A stretch of DNA of 37,484 nt from Cyclobacteriaceae bacterium (GCA_026989535.1 JALSJD010000246.1:1-37484); one strand, 5' to 3'. Positions 18,765 to 26,970 are shown, counted from the stretch's first letter. Notes: a model not told the origin generated them from the sequence alone. Numbers and translations are program-made.

Positions 18765-19310
18765 ATGCACGCCCGAAGACCCCAAGATTCTGATACCGTA
18801 ATTACCGAATTAATGATTCCATCCTATGCTAATTTTGGAGGTAAAATTCATGGAGGTATGTTGCTATCGCTTATGGATAAGGTTGCCTATGCCTGTGCCA
18901 CCAAACATGCAGGTAATTACTGTGTTACGGTTTCGGTAGATACGGTAGATTTTTTGCAACCAGTGGAAGTGGGCGATTTAGTTTCGTTAATGGCTAGAGT
19001 TAATTATGTAGGTAATTCATCGCTGGTTATAGGCATAAAAGTAATTACCGAAAATGTAAAGAAACGAACCGTAAAACATACAAATACCTCTTATTTTACG
19101 ATGGTGGCCAAAAACGATAATAATAAACTTGCTAAAGTGCCTCCACTTTTATTAACCACCCAAGAAGAGGTAAGGAGATTTGCTGAGTCTATTTTGCGAA
19201 AAGAGTTAAAAGACTACCACCGCAAAAAGATGGATGAGAATAAATCTCATTTTGACTTATCTGAGAAGCTAGATGAGTTGGGTAAATATAATTGCGAGAT
19301 TAGGTTGTAG
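18765..19310 (+). CDS. acyl-CoA thioesterase, hotdog fold (YciA/ACOT type)
   Basis: A 181-residue cytoplasmic protein. The hotdog-fold active-site region is clear: 'YANFGGKIHGGMLLSLMDKV' (21-40), with N23, the HGG turn at 29-31 and D38 as the usual catalytic acid. 'CVTVSVDTVDFLQPVEVGD' follows as in acyl-CoA hydrolases that cut CoA thioesters of medium or long fatty acids. A charged C-terminal tail of about 45 residues extends past the hotdog core. It lies 75 bp after the multi-PAS gene on the same strand and converges with the Ldh-family gene 43 bp away. Confidence 0.92.
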   Translation: MHARRPQDSDTVITELMIPSYANFGGKIHGGMLLSLMDKVAYACATKHAGNYCVTVSVDTVDFLQPVEVGDLVSLMARVNYVGNSSLVIGIKVITENVKKRTVKHTNTSYFTMVAKNDNNKLAKVPPLLLTTQEEVRRFAESILRKELKDYHRKKMDENKSHFDLSEKLDELGKYNCEIRL

Positions 19311-19353
19311 AACATTCCCCACTAATTTTTCAAATGTTCCCCAATAGCCTATA

Positions 19354-20448
19354 TTAGATTAGTTTTACCCCTGTTTTTTTCGAAATATCTAATAAATCAT
19401 CAACCACTTTGTCTATTATAGGAATTCCATTTTTATTCCTTTCAGCCATTGTTGCCCGCTCAGGGTCGCCTGGAATGAGTGGGCCATTGGTGCCGGATTG
19501 AGGTGTAGTTGCTCTAAAGGTGTCAATCCAATCATCCATTTCCACCTTAAATTCATCCACATCACGAAAAGCATCTATATCCATCGCGCCAAAAAAATGG
19601 CCAATTCCTTTGCCTACGCTCCGAGCTGGCACTTCTTGGCGTAAGGCAAAAGGGGGGGCAAACGGTCCCCAGTTGGCACCACTAAGCACACAAGTTAAAA
19701 TATCAACCATTGCCGCTAGGCAATAGCCTTTATGTCCACCAAATTCACGTTCCGAACCTAGCGGAAGCAAGGCTCCCCCATCAATCATCCCTTGTGGGTC
19801 TTTGGTTATTTTACCTTGGTTATCTATGCACCACCCGTGTGGTATTTGTTCCCCTTTGCGTAATGCAATTTCCACCTTGCCATAAGCCGCAGCACTTGTA
19901 GCTAAATCTATTACTACAGGGGGATTCTTTTTTGCAGGAAAAGCAATCGCAATAGGGTTAGTGCCCAACATTCGTTCTGCGCCCCAAAGTGGTGCTACCA
20001 ACTTAGTGGAGTTTGTCATCGACCAACTGATTAAATTATGCTCCAATGCTTTTTCGGCATAATAGCCTGCCGCCCCATAATGATTGGTGTTAAAAACACT
20101 GATAAACCCAGTACCATATTTGGCTGCCTTTTGTAAAGCAATTTGGTGTGCTTTGGGTCCAACTACCAGTCCAAGCCCATTGTCGGCATCTATAGTAGCT
20201 GCGCTCTTTTTTTCTCTTGCTATTTTAATGTTCGGAGTTGGATTAATACGCTGTAAAGTTAGCATATCAAAATATGAATGTAGCCGAGCTACCCCATGTG
20301 AGTCAATCCCTCTAATATCAGAATAATGAAGTACTTCAGCCGCCAAACTGGCATCTTTCAGAGGTACGCCAAAGTATTGAAAAATATGAGTAGTAAAGGT
20401 TAAAAGTTTTTTAGGCAGAAACAATTCAAATCCTGTAGTTGATGTCAT
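19354..20448 (-). CDS. Ldh-family NAD(P)-dependent oxidoreductase (malate/L-lactate dehydrogenase type)
   Basis: A 364-residue member of the malate/L-sulfolactate/L-lactate dehydrogenase family, unrelated to classical Rossmann LDH. Signatures are 'HYSDIRGIDSHGVARL' (41-56, catalytic H51), 'SVFNTNHYGAAGYYA' and 'GTNPIAIAFP', and 'REFGGHKGYCLAAMVDIL' in the middle. These enzymes oxidise 2-hydroxy acids. It is last in the minus-strand operon permease, small membrane protein, dehydrogenase; its start is 3 bp behind the small gene. In a rhamnose locus whose lactaldehyde branch ends in L-lactate, oxidation of L-lactate to pyruvate is the natural proposal, but it is inference from context. Confidence 0.9.
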   Translation of the reverse strand: MTSTTGFELFLPKKLLTFTTHIFQYFGVPLKDASLAAEVLHYSDIRGIDSHGVARLHSYFDMLTLQRINPTPNIKIAREKKSAATIDADNGLGLVVGPKAHQIALQKAAKYGTGFISVFNTNHYGAAGYYAEKALEHNLISWSMTNSTKLVAPLWGAERMLGTNPIAIAFPAKKNPPVVIDLATSAAAYGKVEIALRKGEQIPHGWCIDNQGKITKDPQGMIDGGALLPLGSEREFGGHKGYCLAAMVDILTCVLSGANWGPFAPPFALRQEVPARSVGKGIGHFFGAMDIDAFRDVDEFKVEMDDWIDTFRATTPQSGTNGPLIPGDPERATMAERNKNGIPIIDKVVDDLLDISKKTGVKLI

Positions 20449-20450
20449 AA

Positions 20451-20630
20451 TTAATTATCTTTATTTATCCAAAATGAAGCACTTAAAAACCAAAAAATAG
20501 TTCCTAAAAGCATTAAGTGGTGGTTTTCTTCAAGCGTTAAAATTCCTTTAAAAACCAAAAAAGCAGGCACAATGGTTAATACAAGACCTATTGCTGAAAC
20601 AAATTTTGCCAGCATGTGTTTAGTGGGCAT
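20451..20630 (-). CDS. 59-residue two-helix membrane protein of the permease operon
   Basis: A short gene starting MPTKHMLAKFVSAIG and ending SFWINKDN. Two hydrophobic segments are evident, 'FVSAIGLVLTIVPAFLVF' (10-27) and 'LMLLGTIFWFLSASFWI' (39-55), joined by the polar linker 'KGILTLEENHH'. Its ATG lies inside the last codons of the permease gene (11-nt overlap) and its stop is 2 bp before the dehydrogenase start codon, so it is translationally embedded in the operon. That placement, the clean two-helix pattern and a complete reading frame argue it is real. It may be an accessory subunit of the permease; function is unknown. Confidence 0.8.
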   Translation of the reverse strand: MPTKHMLAKFVSAIGLVLTIVPAFLVFKGILTLEENHHLMLLGTIFWFLSASFWINKDN

Positions 20631-22005
20631 AATTTATGTTTTTAGATTGAATAAGTTTACTTAATATAATGTACAAGCCAGCTGCAATAAACCAGCCAGG
20701 TAGCCCCAGAAAAAATATATCTACCCCCAGGTATACATTAAGTGCCAAGCAAAAAATTAAAGTAATTACCCAGGCTCCTGCTGCTTGCCAACTTATTGGT
20801 ATATTTTTAAATTGGGCATAATTGCTTGCCATGTTTAACTTTTTAAGTACATAAATATCAATAATAATAACTGCCCCCATAGGCATCAGTACCAATCCGT
20901 ATAGAGCTACAAAATCTAGTAGTTTCATTACCAATGCTGGAAAACAAGCTGCCATTGTTGTAATTATCCCTACTATTATAGTTACTTTCCACCTTTTAGT
21001 TTTAGGAAAAATAGCTTGAAAAGCTAACCCTGCTCTATAAATAGTTGGGTTGGCGGTAGTCCAACCTGCAAGTACAACGCAAATAATACCAGCAATACCA
21101 GCACTAGTGTAAGCAATAGGGCCTGGAACGATATTGCCAAGTGCGGCTGCACATAATATGCCCGAAGCAATCCAGGCAATAAAATGACCTAGAAACATTC
21201 CTCCGAAAGAAGCAAACCCATACTGCCATTTTTTTGCATACCTAAGAATGGTTATATCTGCCATGCCAATGTGCATAGCCATATTACAAAACCATGCAAA
21301 AAACATAATATGCCAAAACGTAAATTTTGATTGGCCCTCTAAAGGTATGCCTGTCCAAATTTTAGTTTGCGCTACATGCCAAAAATCTTGAATGCTATAA
21401 ATGCCTAATTGCGGTAAAACTGCAACTGCGGCTGCAATAAATATAAGGATCATCCAAGGAGCAGTAATATTTGCAAATTTTGAAACTTGGTTATAGCCCA
21501 AAGTTGCTATTAATGTAATAATTGCCCCTACAACAAAAACAATAAGCACCCACCCTATTCCCGTTGGGTACCAATCGGCTAAGCCTGGCATAGCTATTTT
21601 AAAAGGAATACCAATGGCACTAGCCGATACAGCTATCATTGAGCCTGCCAAAAAACAGAACATTAATCCATTTACTACATCGTAAACTTTAACCAACCCC
21701 TTGCCTGTAATCTTTTCTAGCAGAGCATATAAGGTTAATCTTGTTTTTGTAGCAACAGGAGCTGTTAAAAATGCCCAACTAAAAACAGCCAATACATTAC
21801 CCACTAATAGCCCGGTAATTAAATCAATGGCCGACACACCATGAACAACAAACAAAGGGCCTATTACAAATTCGGTACCTGCCGTATGCTCTCCGGCATA
21901 CATACCTAAAAAACTTTTCCATCCTTTATGTTTTTCGGGCGGAACTGGAGAAAATTCGTACTCATTGATAGCATCAAGTTGTTGTACATAAGCAGATTTT
22001 TTCAT
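20620..22005 (-). CDS. NCS1-type permease (cytosine/purine permease-like)
   Basis: A 461-residue polytopic membrane protein with about 12 hydrophobic segments. The family signs are the N-terminal 'FSPVPPEKHKGWKSFLGMYAG', the 'EHTAGTEFVIGPL' helix, 'GYNQVSKFANITAPWMILIF' and 'WTTANPTIYRAGLAFQ', all as in NCS1 (purine-cytosine/allantoin) symporters driven by H+ or Na+. Nucleobase genes are absent; instead the operon holds a small membrane protein and a hydroxyacid dehydrogenase, and its promoter carries the same operator-like site as the rhamnose enzyme operon. I infer that it imports rhamnose or a related metabolite, a use not standard for NCS1. That inference is untested. Confidence 0.88.
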   Translation of the reverse strand: MKKSAYVQQLDAINEYEFSPVPPEKHKGWKSFLGMYAGEHTAGTEFVIGPLFVVHGVSAIDLITGLLVGNVLAVFSWAFLTAPVATKTRLTLYALLEKITGKGLVKVYDVVNGLMFCFLAGSMIAVSASAIGIPFKIAMPGLADWYPTGIGWVLIVFVVGAIITLIATLGYNQVSKFANITAPWMILIFIAAAVAVLPQLGIYSIQDFWHVAQTKIWTGIPLEGQSKFTFWHIMFFAWFCNMAMHIGMADITILRYAKKWQYGFASFGGMFLGHFIAWIASGILCAAALGNIVPGPIAYTSAGIAGIICVVLAGWTTANPTIYRAGLAFQAIFPKTKRWKVTIIVGIITTMAACFPALVMKLLDFVALYGLVLMPMGAVIIIDIYVLKKLNMASNYAQFKNIPISWQAAGAWVITLIFCLALNVYLGVDIFFLGLPGWFIAAGLYIILSKLIQSKNINYAH

Positions 22006-22025
22006 ATTGAGTTCAAGTAAACCCT

Positions 22026-22070
22026 TAAAAGTACAATTATGAAATCAATCGGCTATCCTGTACCGTCCTG
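22026..22070 (-). promoter_or_regulatory. permease promoter with rhamnose-regulon operator
   Basis: Read on the minus strand, CAGGACGGTACAGGATAG (complement of 22053-22070) is followed 19 bp later by TACTTTTA (complement of 22026-22033), a 7/8 match to the -7 consensus, 20 bp before the permease ATG. The 18-mer differs at one base from the one before the aldolase gene at 23493-23510, and the 19-bp spacing to the same TACTTTTA box is identical. The site would overlap the -33 region. The likely binder is the adjacent GntR-type regulator; activation or repression cannot be told. Confidence 0.7.
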
Positions 22071-22108
22071 CTTACTTAGTGCCTGTCCATAAAGTAAATG
22101 TTTTCAGA

Positions 22109-22171
22109 AATAACAAATATCAATATTCAAATAACAAATGCCAAAAATCAAATAACAAATAAATCTCAAAT
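22109..22171. repeat. three imperfect 21-bp tandem repeats
   Basis: The 10-mer AATAACAAAT recurs at 22109, 22130 and 22151, exactly 21 bp apart, with the intervening bases partly alike (ATCAATATTCA, GCCAAAAATCA). The spacing equals two helical turns. The third unit is also the left arm of an inverted repeat. Confidence 0.7.
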
Positions 22172-22233
22172 TTCAATCACCTAAACACCAAACACTTGCA
22201 TAGTTTGATATTTTCGTTTTTGAGATTTATTTG
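22156..22233. repeat. 15-bp perfect inverted repeat in AT-rich spacer
   Basis: CAAATAAATCTCAAA at 22156-22170 is matched by its exact reverse complement at 22219-22233. It lies in the spacer between the permease promoter and gntR. It looks like one of the AT-rich intergenic repeat families frequent in this phylum; no coding content. Confidence 0.65.
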
Positions 22234-22458
22234 TTTATTTGTACCTCATATCTTAGTCTTGAAACGTATTCGGCCGAAAAAACATAGCCACCAAGACAGA
22301 AGGAGTAAAAGAACCACAAAGTATTAACTTAACACATATAAAATTTTGTGAAACTTGGAGGCTTAGTGCCTTCGCTACGCCTGCCTTGCCAGTTCAGGCA
22401 GGCTGTGGCTAAAAAGGTAGCTTTAATGGGTGAATAGTTTATTTCTTATTAGGCAAAT
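22234..22458. other. repeat-rich spacer downstream of gntR
   Basis: No gene is seen. At 22290-22375 there is a degenerate 'ccaccaagacagaagg ... cacaaag' type sequence resembling a dispersed repeat known from many environmental bacteria. At 22379-22403 an 8-bp GC-rich hairpin (GCCTGCCT with AGGCAGGC) stands out from the AT-rich surroundings; it lacks a T-run on either strand, so it is not an obvious terminator. Confidence 0.5.
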
Positions 22459-23493
22459 TTAAAATGACGTGCGTTTAATTAGTTGAAATGGATTTTCGAC
22501 TATGGCTTTTTGATTTGAGATTATAAGCTCAGCAACTTTTTTGCCCATTGCTGCAAAATCAGTAGAAATAACCGAAATACCATCGGCCAACACCTCTTTT
22601 ATAGGCGTTTCGTTATAAGAAATAAGCCCAACATCTTTACCAATTTTCCATTCTCTACGCCTAACATATTTAATGGCTTCTATTAAATCTCCTTCTTCTA
22701 CCAATACAAGTACATCTCCTTTAGCTAAGTTAAATTCATCTAACGACTTTACAATAAGCTTATCTTTACTTAATTGCCCCATAGCCTTTAAAAAACCCTT
22801 GCAAATTTGTTTCGGGTGGTAGCTATTATTCGGAAAAACTAAAACAACTCTATTATAATGAGCGATATGCTTTTCAGCATCGACCAATACATTAAAAATA
22901 TCGGACTCGTAGTTTTGAATTACAGCACTATATTCTGTGTTTATCCCCTCAATATGCTTGTCCATTAGTATTAATTTTTTGTTAGGAATTTGATTTAGTA
23001 GGCACTGTGGTGCTGCATGTTCTAAATTAAAATGAGGTATTATTACATAATGGCTGTACTTATCAAGGCTATTTATTAATAAGGTTTCAAAAGACTTGTA
23101 ATCGTTATTGTAAATGTAAAAATCTACCGAAGCCTGTCCGCCCAAGGCGTTAATAAAATTATCGTAGATAACCTTTTTATGCCTGCTTAGCTTGTTAAAC
23201 AACAACAAAATTTTATGTTTAACCTTTACATCAATCTTATCAATGTAAAACCCTTTTCCAGGGCTTGATAATAAAACACCTTGCATTTTTAGCTCTCTGT
23301 ACGCCTTTTCTACCGTATCGCGTGATAGGTAAAACTGCTCGCTAAGCTCGTTAATAGAAGGAAGCCTTTCGCCTTTCTTAAGCACCTTGTTCTCAATTGC
23401 ATTTATAATCGCACTTATAATTTGTCTGTATTTAGGAGTTTTAGAGCTTGCATCAATAGCAATCAAATCAACAAAAGAGATGGATTTATTCAC
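22459..23493 (-). CDS. GntR-type transcriptional regulator with LacI-like sugar-binding domain
   Basis: A 344-residue protein. Residues 15-85 form a GntR winged helix ('PKYRQIISAIINAIENKV', 'LPSINELSEQFYLSRDTVEK', 'GVLLSSPGKGFYI'). The remainder reads as a periplasmic-binding-protein-like effector domain ('VVLVFPNNSYHPKQICKGF', 'VGLISYNETPIKEVLADGIS', 'AAMGKKVAELIIS'), an architecture used in Bacteroidota for sugar regulators. The best start is a GTG at 23491-23493, with a stop seven codons upstream; a TTG nine codons downstream is a possible alternative. The gene is divergent from the aldolase gene, 75 bp apart, and the shared 18-bp operator overlaps its own start codon, which suggests autoregulation. 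The effector is likely rhamnose or a pathway intermediate. Confidence 0.9.
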   Translation of the reverse strand: MNKSISFVDLIAIDASSKTPKYRQIISAIINAIENKVLKKGERLPSINELSEQFYLSRDTVEKAYRELKMQGVLLSSPGKGFYIDKIDVKVKHKILLLFNKLSRHKKVIYDNFINALGGQASVDFYIYNNDYKSFETLLINSLDKYSHYVIIPHFNLEHAAPQCLLNQIPNKKLILMDKHIEGINTEYSAVIQNYESDIFNVLVDAEKHIAHYNRVVLVFPNNSYHPKQICKGFLKAMGQLSKDKLIVKSLDEFNLAKGDVLVLVEEGDLIEAIKYVRRREWKIGKDVGLISYNETPIKEVLADGISVISTDFAAMGKKVAELIISNQKAIVENPFQLIKRTSF

Positions 23494-23537
23494 AGGATGG
23501 TACAGGATAGATTAAATAGGCCTTTGAGATACTTTTA
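23493..23537 (+). promoter_or_regulatory. aldolase operon promoter with rhamnose-regulon operator
   Basis: CAGGATGGTACAGGATAG at 23493-23510, containing the direct repeat ACAGGAT (from 23492) twice 10 bp apart, is followed after 19 bp by TACTTTTA (23530-23537), 31 bp before the aldolase ATG. The same operator, orientation, spacing and -7 box occur before the permease gene. The site also covers the GTG start of the divergent regulator gene. Confidence 0.72.
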
Positions 23538-23568
23538 CAAGAATTAAAAATAATGGATTAAATACACA

Positions 23569-25668
23569 ATGGAATATCAATATGTAAATTATTTGTGGGA
23601 TGATGCAAAAGCAGGAACACTTACGAACGAAGTAGATTTATTAATTTACCGATCCAATATACTTGGGGCAGATTTACGAATAACCAATTATGGTGGTGGT
23701 AACACGAGCTGCAAAAGTATTGAAAATGATCCTTTAAGTGGAGAGTCCACCGAAGTAATGTGGGTAAAAGGTTCGGGAGGAGATATTGGTACGTTAAAAA
23801 AAAGTGGACTGGCAGGCTTGTACCAAGAAAAATTACTAGCACTAAAAAAAATCTACCGAGGACTCGAGCACGAGGACGAAATGGTAGCCCTGTTTAACCA
23901 TTGTATTTATGATTTAGACTCCAAAGCACCTTCGATAGATACTGCTTTACACGCTTTTATTCCTAAAAAACATATAGACCATTTGCACCCTGATGCACTT
24001 ATTGCCATTGCAGCAAGCAAAGATGGGGAGCAAATTACTAAAGAACTTTTTGATGGCAAACTAGCCTGGCTCGATTGGCAGCGACCCGGGTTTGACTTAG
24101 CAATGAAGATAGATGCTTGTTTAGCCAAAAATCCTAACATCACAGGTATTGTGCTTGGTGGCCACGGGCTATTTACTTGGGGCGATACCGCCAAAGAATG
24201 CTATATCAATAGCTTGGATGTAATCGAGAAAGCATCCGAATACCTCGAAAGCCGATATGCTGTAAATAAGCCTGTATTTGCTGGAAATAAATTAACCTCT
24301 CTTACTGCAAGTGAGAGGCTTGCACAAGCCGCCAAACTAGCTCCTTACTTGCGTGGCTACTGCTCATCTAATCAATTGATGGTTGGGCATTTTACAGACG
24401 ATGAACGAGTGCTAGAATTTGTAAATAGCAACGATGTAGAACGGTTAGCTGCACTTGGCACAAGTTGTCCCGATCATTTTTTACGCACCAAAATTAGCCC
24501 ATTAGTGTTACCCATTAAGCCCGATGCTGATTTGTTGGATACAAGTTTTTTAACAGTACTCGACAAAGCATTTGCAGGGTATAATACGATGTATCAAGCG
24601 TATTATAATACAAACAAAAGAGCCAACAGCCCTGCGGTAAGAGACAGCAACCCTGTAATTATTCTTTGGCCAGGTGTGGGTATGTTTGCCTTTGCTAAAA
24701 ATAAACAAACTGCTCGGGTGGCATCAGAGTTTTACATTAACGCCATTAATGTAATGAAAGGTGCTGAAGCCCTTTCAGAATATGTGGCTCTGCCACACCA
24801 AGAGGCTTTTGATATTGAATATTGGTTGTTGGAAGAAGCCAAACTGCAGCGAATGCCTGCCGAAAAATTACTTTCGCGTAAAATAGCATTGGTTACTGGT
24901 AGTGCAGGAGGAATTGGATTGGCAATAGCCGAAAAACTAGCAGCCGAAGGTGCCTGTGTTGTAATTACAGATGTAGATAATGAAAGGCTACAAGCTTCTA
25001 AAAAAGAATTAGTAAAACAATTTGGTGCAGACAATGTGGATGCTGTAAAATTGGATGTAACAGACTCAGACTCTATTACCAATGCACTTGCCAAAACCAT
25101 ACAACAATTTGGAGGAGTAGATATATTAGTAAATAGTGCCGGCTTGGCCATATCAAAATCATTGGAAGATACCACGCTTAAAGACTGGAATTTATTACAA
25201 GATGTACTTGTAAAAGGGCAAATGCTAACCTCAAAAGCCATAGCTTCTATATTGAAGAAACAAAAAACAGGAGGAGATATTATTAATATTGCCAGTAAAA
25301 ACGCCTTGGTGGCAGGGCCTAATAATGTGGGTTACGGCACGGCTAAAGCGGCACAAGTACATATGTCTCGTTTATTGGCAGCTGAGTTAGGCCAAAATAA
25401 AATACGTGTAAATGTGGTAAACCCCGATGCGGTAATTGCAGGAAGCAAAATATGGGAAGGCACTTGGGCCGAAGGCAGAGCAAAAGCATACGGCATTACG
25501 GTGGAGGAACTACCTGCACATTACGCCAAGCGAACTTTGCTCAACGAAATTATTCTGCCTTCGGATATTGCCAATGCTGTGTTTGCACTTACCGGAGGGT
25601 TATTATCTAAAAGCACGGGGAGCATTATAAATGTAGATGGAGGTGTAGCTGCTGCATTTGTTCGATAG
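23569..25668 (+). CDS. rhaEW: bifunctional rhamnulose-1-phosphate aldolase / lactaldehyde dehydrogenase
   Basis: A 699-residue fusion. The N-terminal part (about 1-410) is a class II aldolase: 'RITNYGGGNTSCK' (37-49), zinc-site histidines in 'HIDHLHPDAL' (135-144) and 'GGHGLFTWGDT' (197-207). The C-terminal part (438-699) is a short-chain dehydrogenase: nucleotide loop 'TGSAGGIG' (443-450), 'NSAG' (522-525) and catalytic Y589/K593 in 'GYGTAKAA', ending 'IINVDGGVAAAF'. In the known RhaE-RhaW type the aldolase splits L-rhamnulose-1-phosphate to dihydroxyacetone phosphate and L-lactaldehyde, and the second domain oxidises lactaldehyde to lactate. It opens a three-gene operon with the isomerase and kinase. 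Confidence 0.94.
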   Translation: MEYQYVNYLWDDAKAGTLTNEVDLLIYRSNILGADLRITNYGGGNTSCKSIENDPLSGESTEVMWVKGSGGDIGTLKKSGLAGLYQEKLLALKKIYRGLEHEDEMVALFNHCIYDLDSKAPSIDTALHAFIPKKHIDHLHPDALIAIAASKDGEQITKELFDGKLAWLDWQRPGFDLAMKIDACLAKNPNITGIVLGGHGLFTWGDTAKECYINSLDVIEKASEYLESRYAVNKPVFAGNKLTSLTASERLAQAAKLAPYLRGYCSSNQLMVGHFTDDERVLEFVNSNDVERLAALGTSCPDHFLRTKISPLVLPIKPDADLLDTSFLTVLDKAFAGYNTMYQAYYNTNKRANSPAVRDSNPVIILWPGVGMFAFAKNKQTARVASEFYINAINVMKGAEALSEYVALPHQEAFDIEYWLLEEAKLQRMPAEKLLSRKIALVTGSAGGIGLAIAEKLAAEGACVVITDVDNERLQASKKELVKQFGADNVDAVKLDVTDSDSITNALAKTIQQFGGVDILVNSAGLAISKSLEDTTLKDWNLLQDVLVKGQMLTSKAIASILKKQKTGGDIINIASKNALVAGPNNVGYGTAKAAQVHMSRLLAAELGQNKIRVNVVNPDAVIAGSKIWEGTWAEGRAKAYGITVEELPAHYAKRTLLNEIILPSDIANAVFALTGGLLSKSTGSIINVDGGVAAAFVR

Positions 25669-25691
25669 GTTTTGTAAATTACACTTGTATT

Positions 25692-26969
25692 ATGAATATT
25701 AACCAAACACAAATTGAAGCCCATAATGAGACTAGAGTTAGCAATCATAAAGCCATTTATACATTTTTGTATGCACAATTGGCAAGTAAGGGCACCGATG
25801 TAGATTCCATTATTGCGAAACTTAACGATTTTCAAATTGCTATACCCAGCTGGGCATTAGGTGCAGGAGGCACTCGGTTTGGCAGGTTTGGCTTTGGTGG
25901 TGAACCAGCTACACTAGAGCAAAAAATTGAAGATATTGGCTTGCTGCACAGCATTAATCAATCAAGTGGTGCTATTTCGTTGCATATTCCTTGGGATATT
26001 CCAACCGATATTACGGGGGCAAAAAACTTAGCCAAAAACCTTAATATTAGCTTTGATGCGGTTAACTCTAATACTTTTCAAGACCAAGCCAATCAAATAC
26101 ATTCCTATAAATTTGGGTCTCTTTGCCACACCAAAGCTGATGTACGCAAGCAGGCAGTTGATCATAACCTAGAAGTAATAGAAATAGGGAAACAGTTAGG
26201 TTCAAAGGCACTTACTGTTTGGTTGGCAGATGGATCGAGTTTTCCTGGGCAATTAAACTTTGCCAAGGCATTTAAAAACACATTACATTCATTAGAAAAT
26301 GTGTATAAGGAACTGCCAAACGATTGGAAAATGTTGGTGGAATACAAACCCTACGAACCTAATTTTTACTCGATGGTAATTCAAGATTGGGGAAGTTCGT
26401 ATATGTTAGCCAATGCGTTGGGTAATAAGGCATTTTCACTTGTTGATTTGGGACATCACTTGCCCAATACCAATATTGAGCAAATAGTGGCTTTGCTACT
26501 GATGCAGCAAAAGCTTGGAGGCTTTCATTTTAACGATTCTAAATATGGAGATGACGACCTTACGGTGGGCAGTATCAAGCCGTATCAGTTATTCTTAATT
26601 TTTATTGAATTAGTAAGCCAAGAACCCGACTTAGCTAAAAGCAGCTTGGCTTGGATGATAGATGCTAGCCATAACATCAAAGACCCACTCGAAGATTTGC
26701 TGCAATCAGTTGAAGCCATAAAAATAGCCTATGCCCAAGCACTTTTGGTAGATAAACTTAAGCTAGAAGAAGCACGTACTAATAACGATACGGTGGGAGC
26801 ACAAGAAATATTGCAAGCAGCATACCGTACAGATGTACGCCCATTATTAGCCGAAAGCAGGTTGCAAAAAAAGGGAGCTATTAGACCTATTGAGTTTTTC
26901 CGTGAACAAAAAATAAGAGCACAACTTATTAAGGAAAGGGGCAGCACAAACCGAGCCACAGGGCTATAG
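25692..26969 (+). CDS. rhaI: L-rhamnose isomerase, Pseudomonas stutzeri/rhizobial type
   Basis: A 425-residue xylose-isomerase-like TIM barrel, which is the usual length for this group. Metal and catalytic residues appear in order: E217 in 'LVEYKPYEP', D252 and H255 in 'SLVDLGHHLPNT', and H279, D282, D287, D289 in 'GGFHFNDSKYGDDD'. 'PSWALGAGGTRFGRF' near residue 52 is typical of this subtype. It converts L-rhamnose to L-rhamnulose in the cytoplasm. It starts 23 bp after the aldolase/dehydrogenase gene and ends one base before the kinase gene. Enzymes of this type can accept other aldoses, but the neighbours make rhamnose the likely substrate. Confidence 0.94.
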   Translation: MNINQTQIEAHNETRVSNHKAIYTFLYAQLASKGTDVDSIIAKLNDFQIAIPSWALGAGGTRFGRFGFGGEPATLEQKIEDIGLLHSINQSSGAISLHIPWDIPTDITGAKNLAKNLNISFDAVNSNTFQDQANQIHSYKFGSLCHTKADVRKQAVDHNLEVIEIGKQLGSKALTVWLADGSSFPGQLNFAKAFKNTLHSLENVYKELPNDWKMLVEYKPYEPNFYSMVIQDWGSSYMLANALGNKAFSLVDLGHHLPNTNIEQIVALLLMQQKLGGFHFNDSKYGDDDLTVGSIKPYQLFLIFIELVSQEPDLAKSSLAWMIDASHNIKDPLEDLLQSVEAIKIAYAQALLVDKLKLEEARTNNDTVGAQEILQAAYRTDVRPLLAESRLQKKGAIRPIEFFREQKIRAQLIKERGSTNRATGL

Positions 26970-26970
26970 T

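Noticed and set aside
22109-22160. Regular repeats suggestive of a CRISPR array
   Set aside because: Units of only about 10 conserved bases, 21-bp period, similar 'spacers' and no cas genes.
24732-25241. 169-codon minus-strand frame inside the aldolase/dehydrogenase gene
   Set aside because: Antisense to the intact SDR domain; long only because of codon bias.
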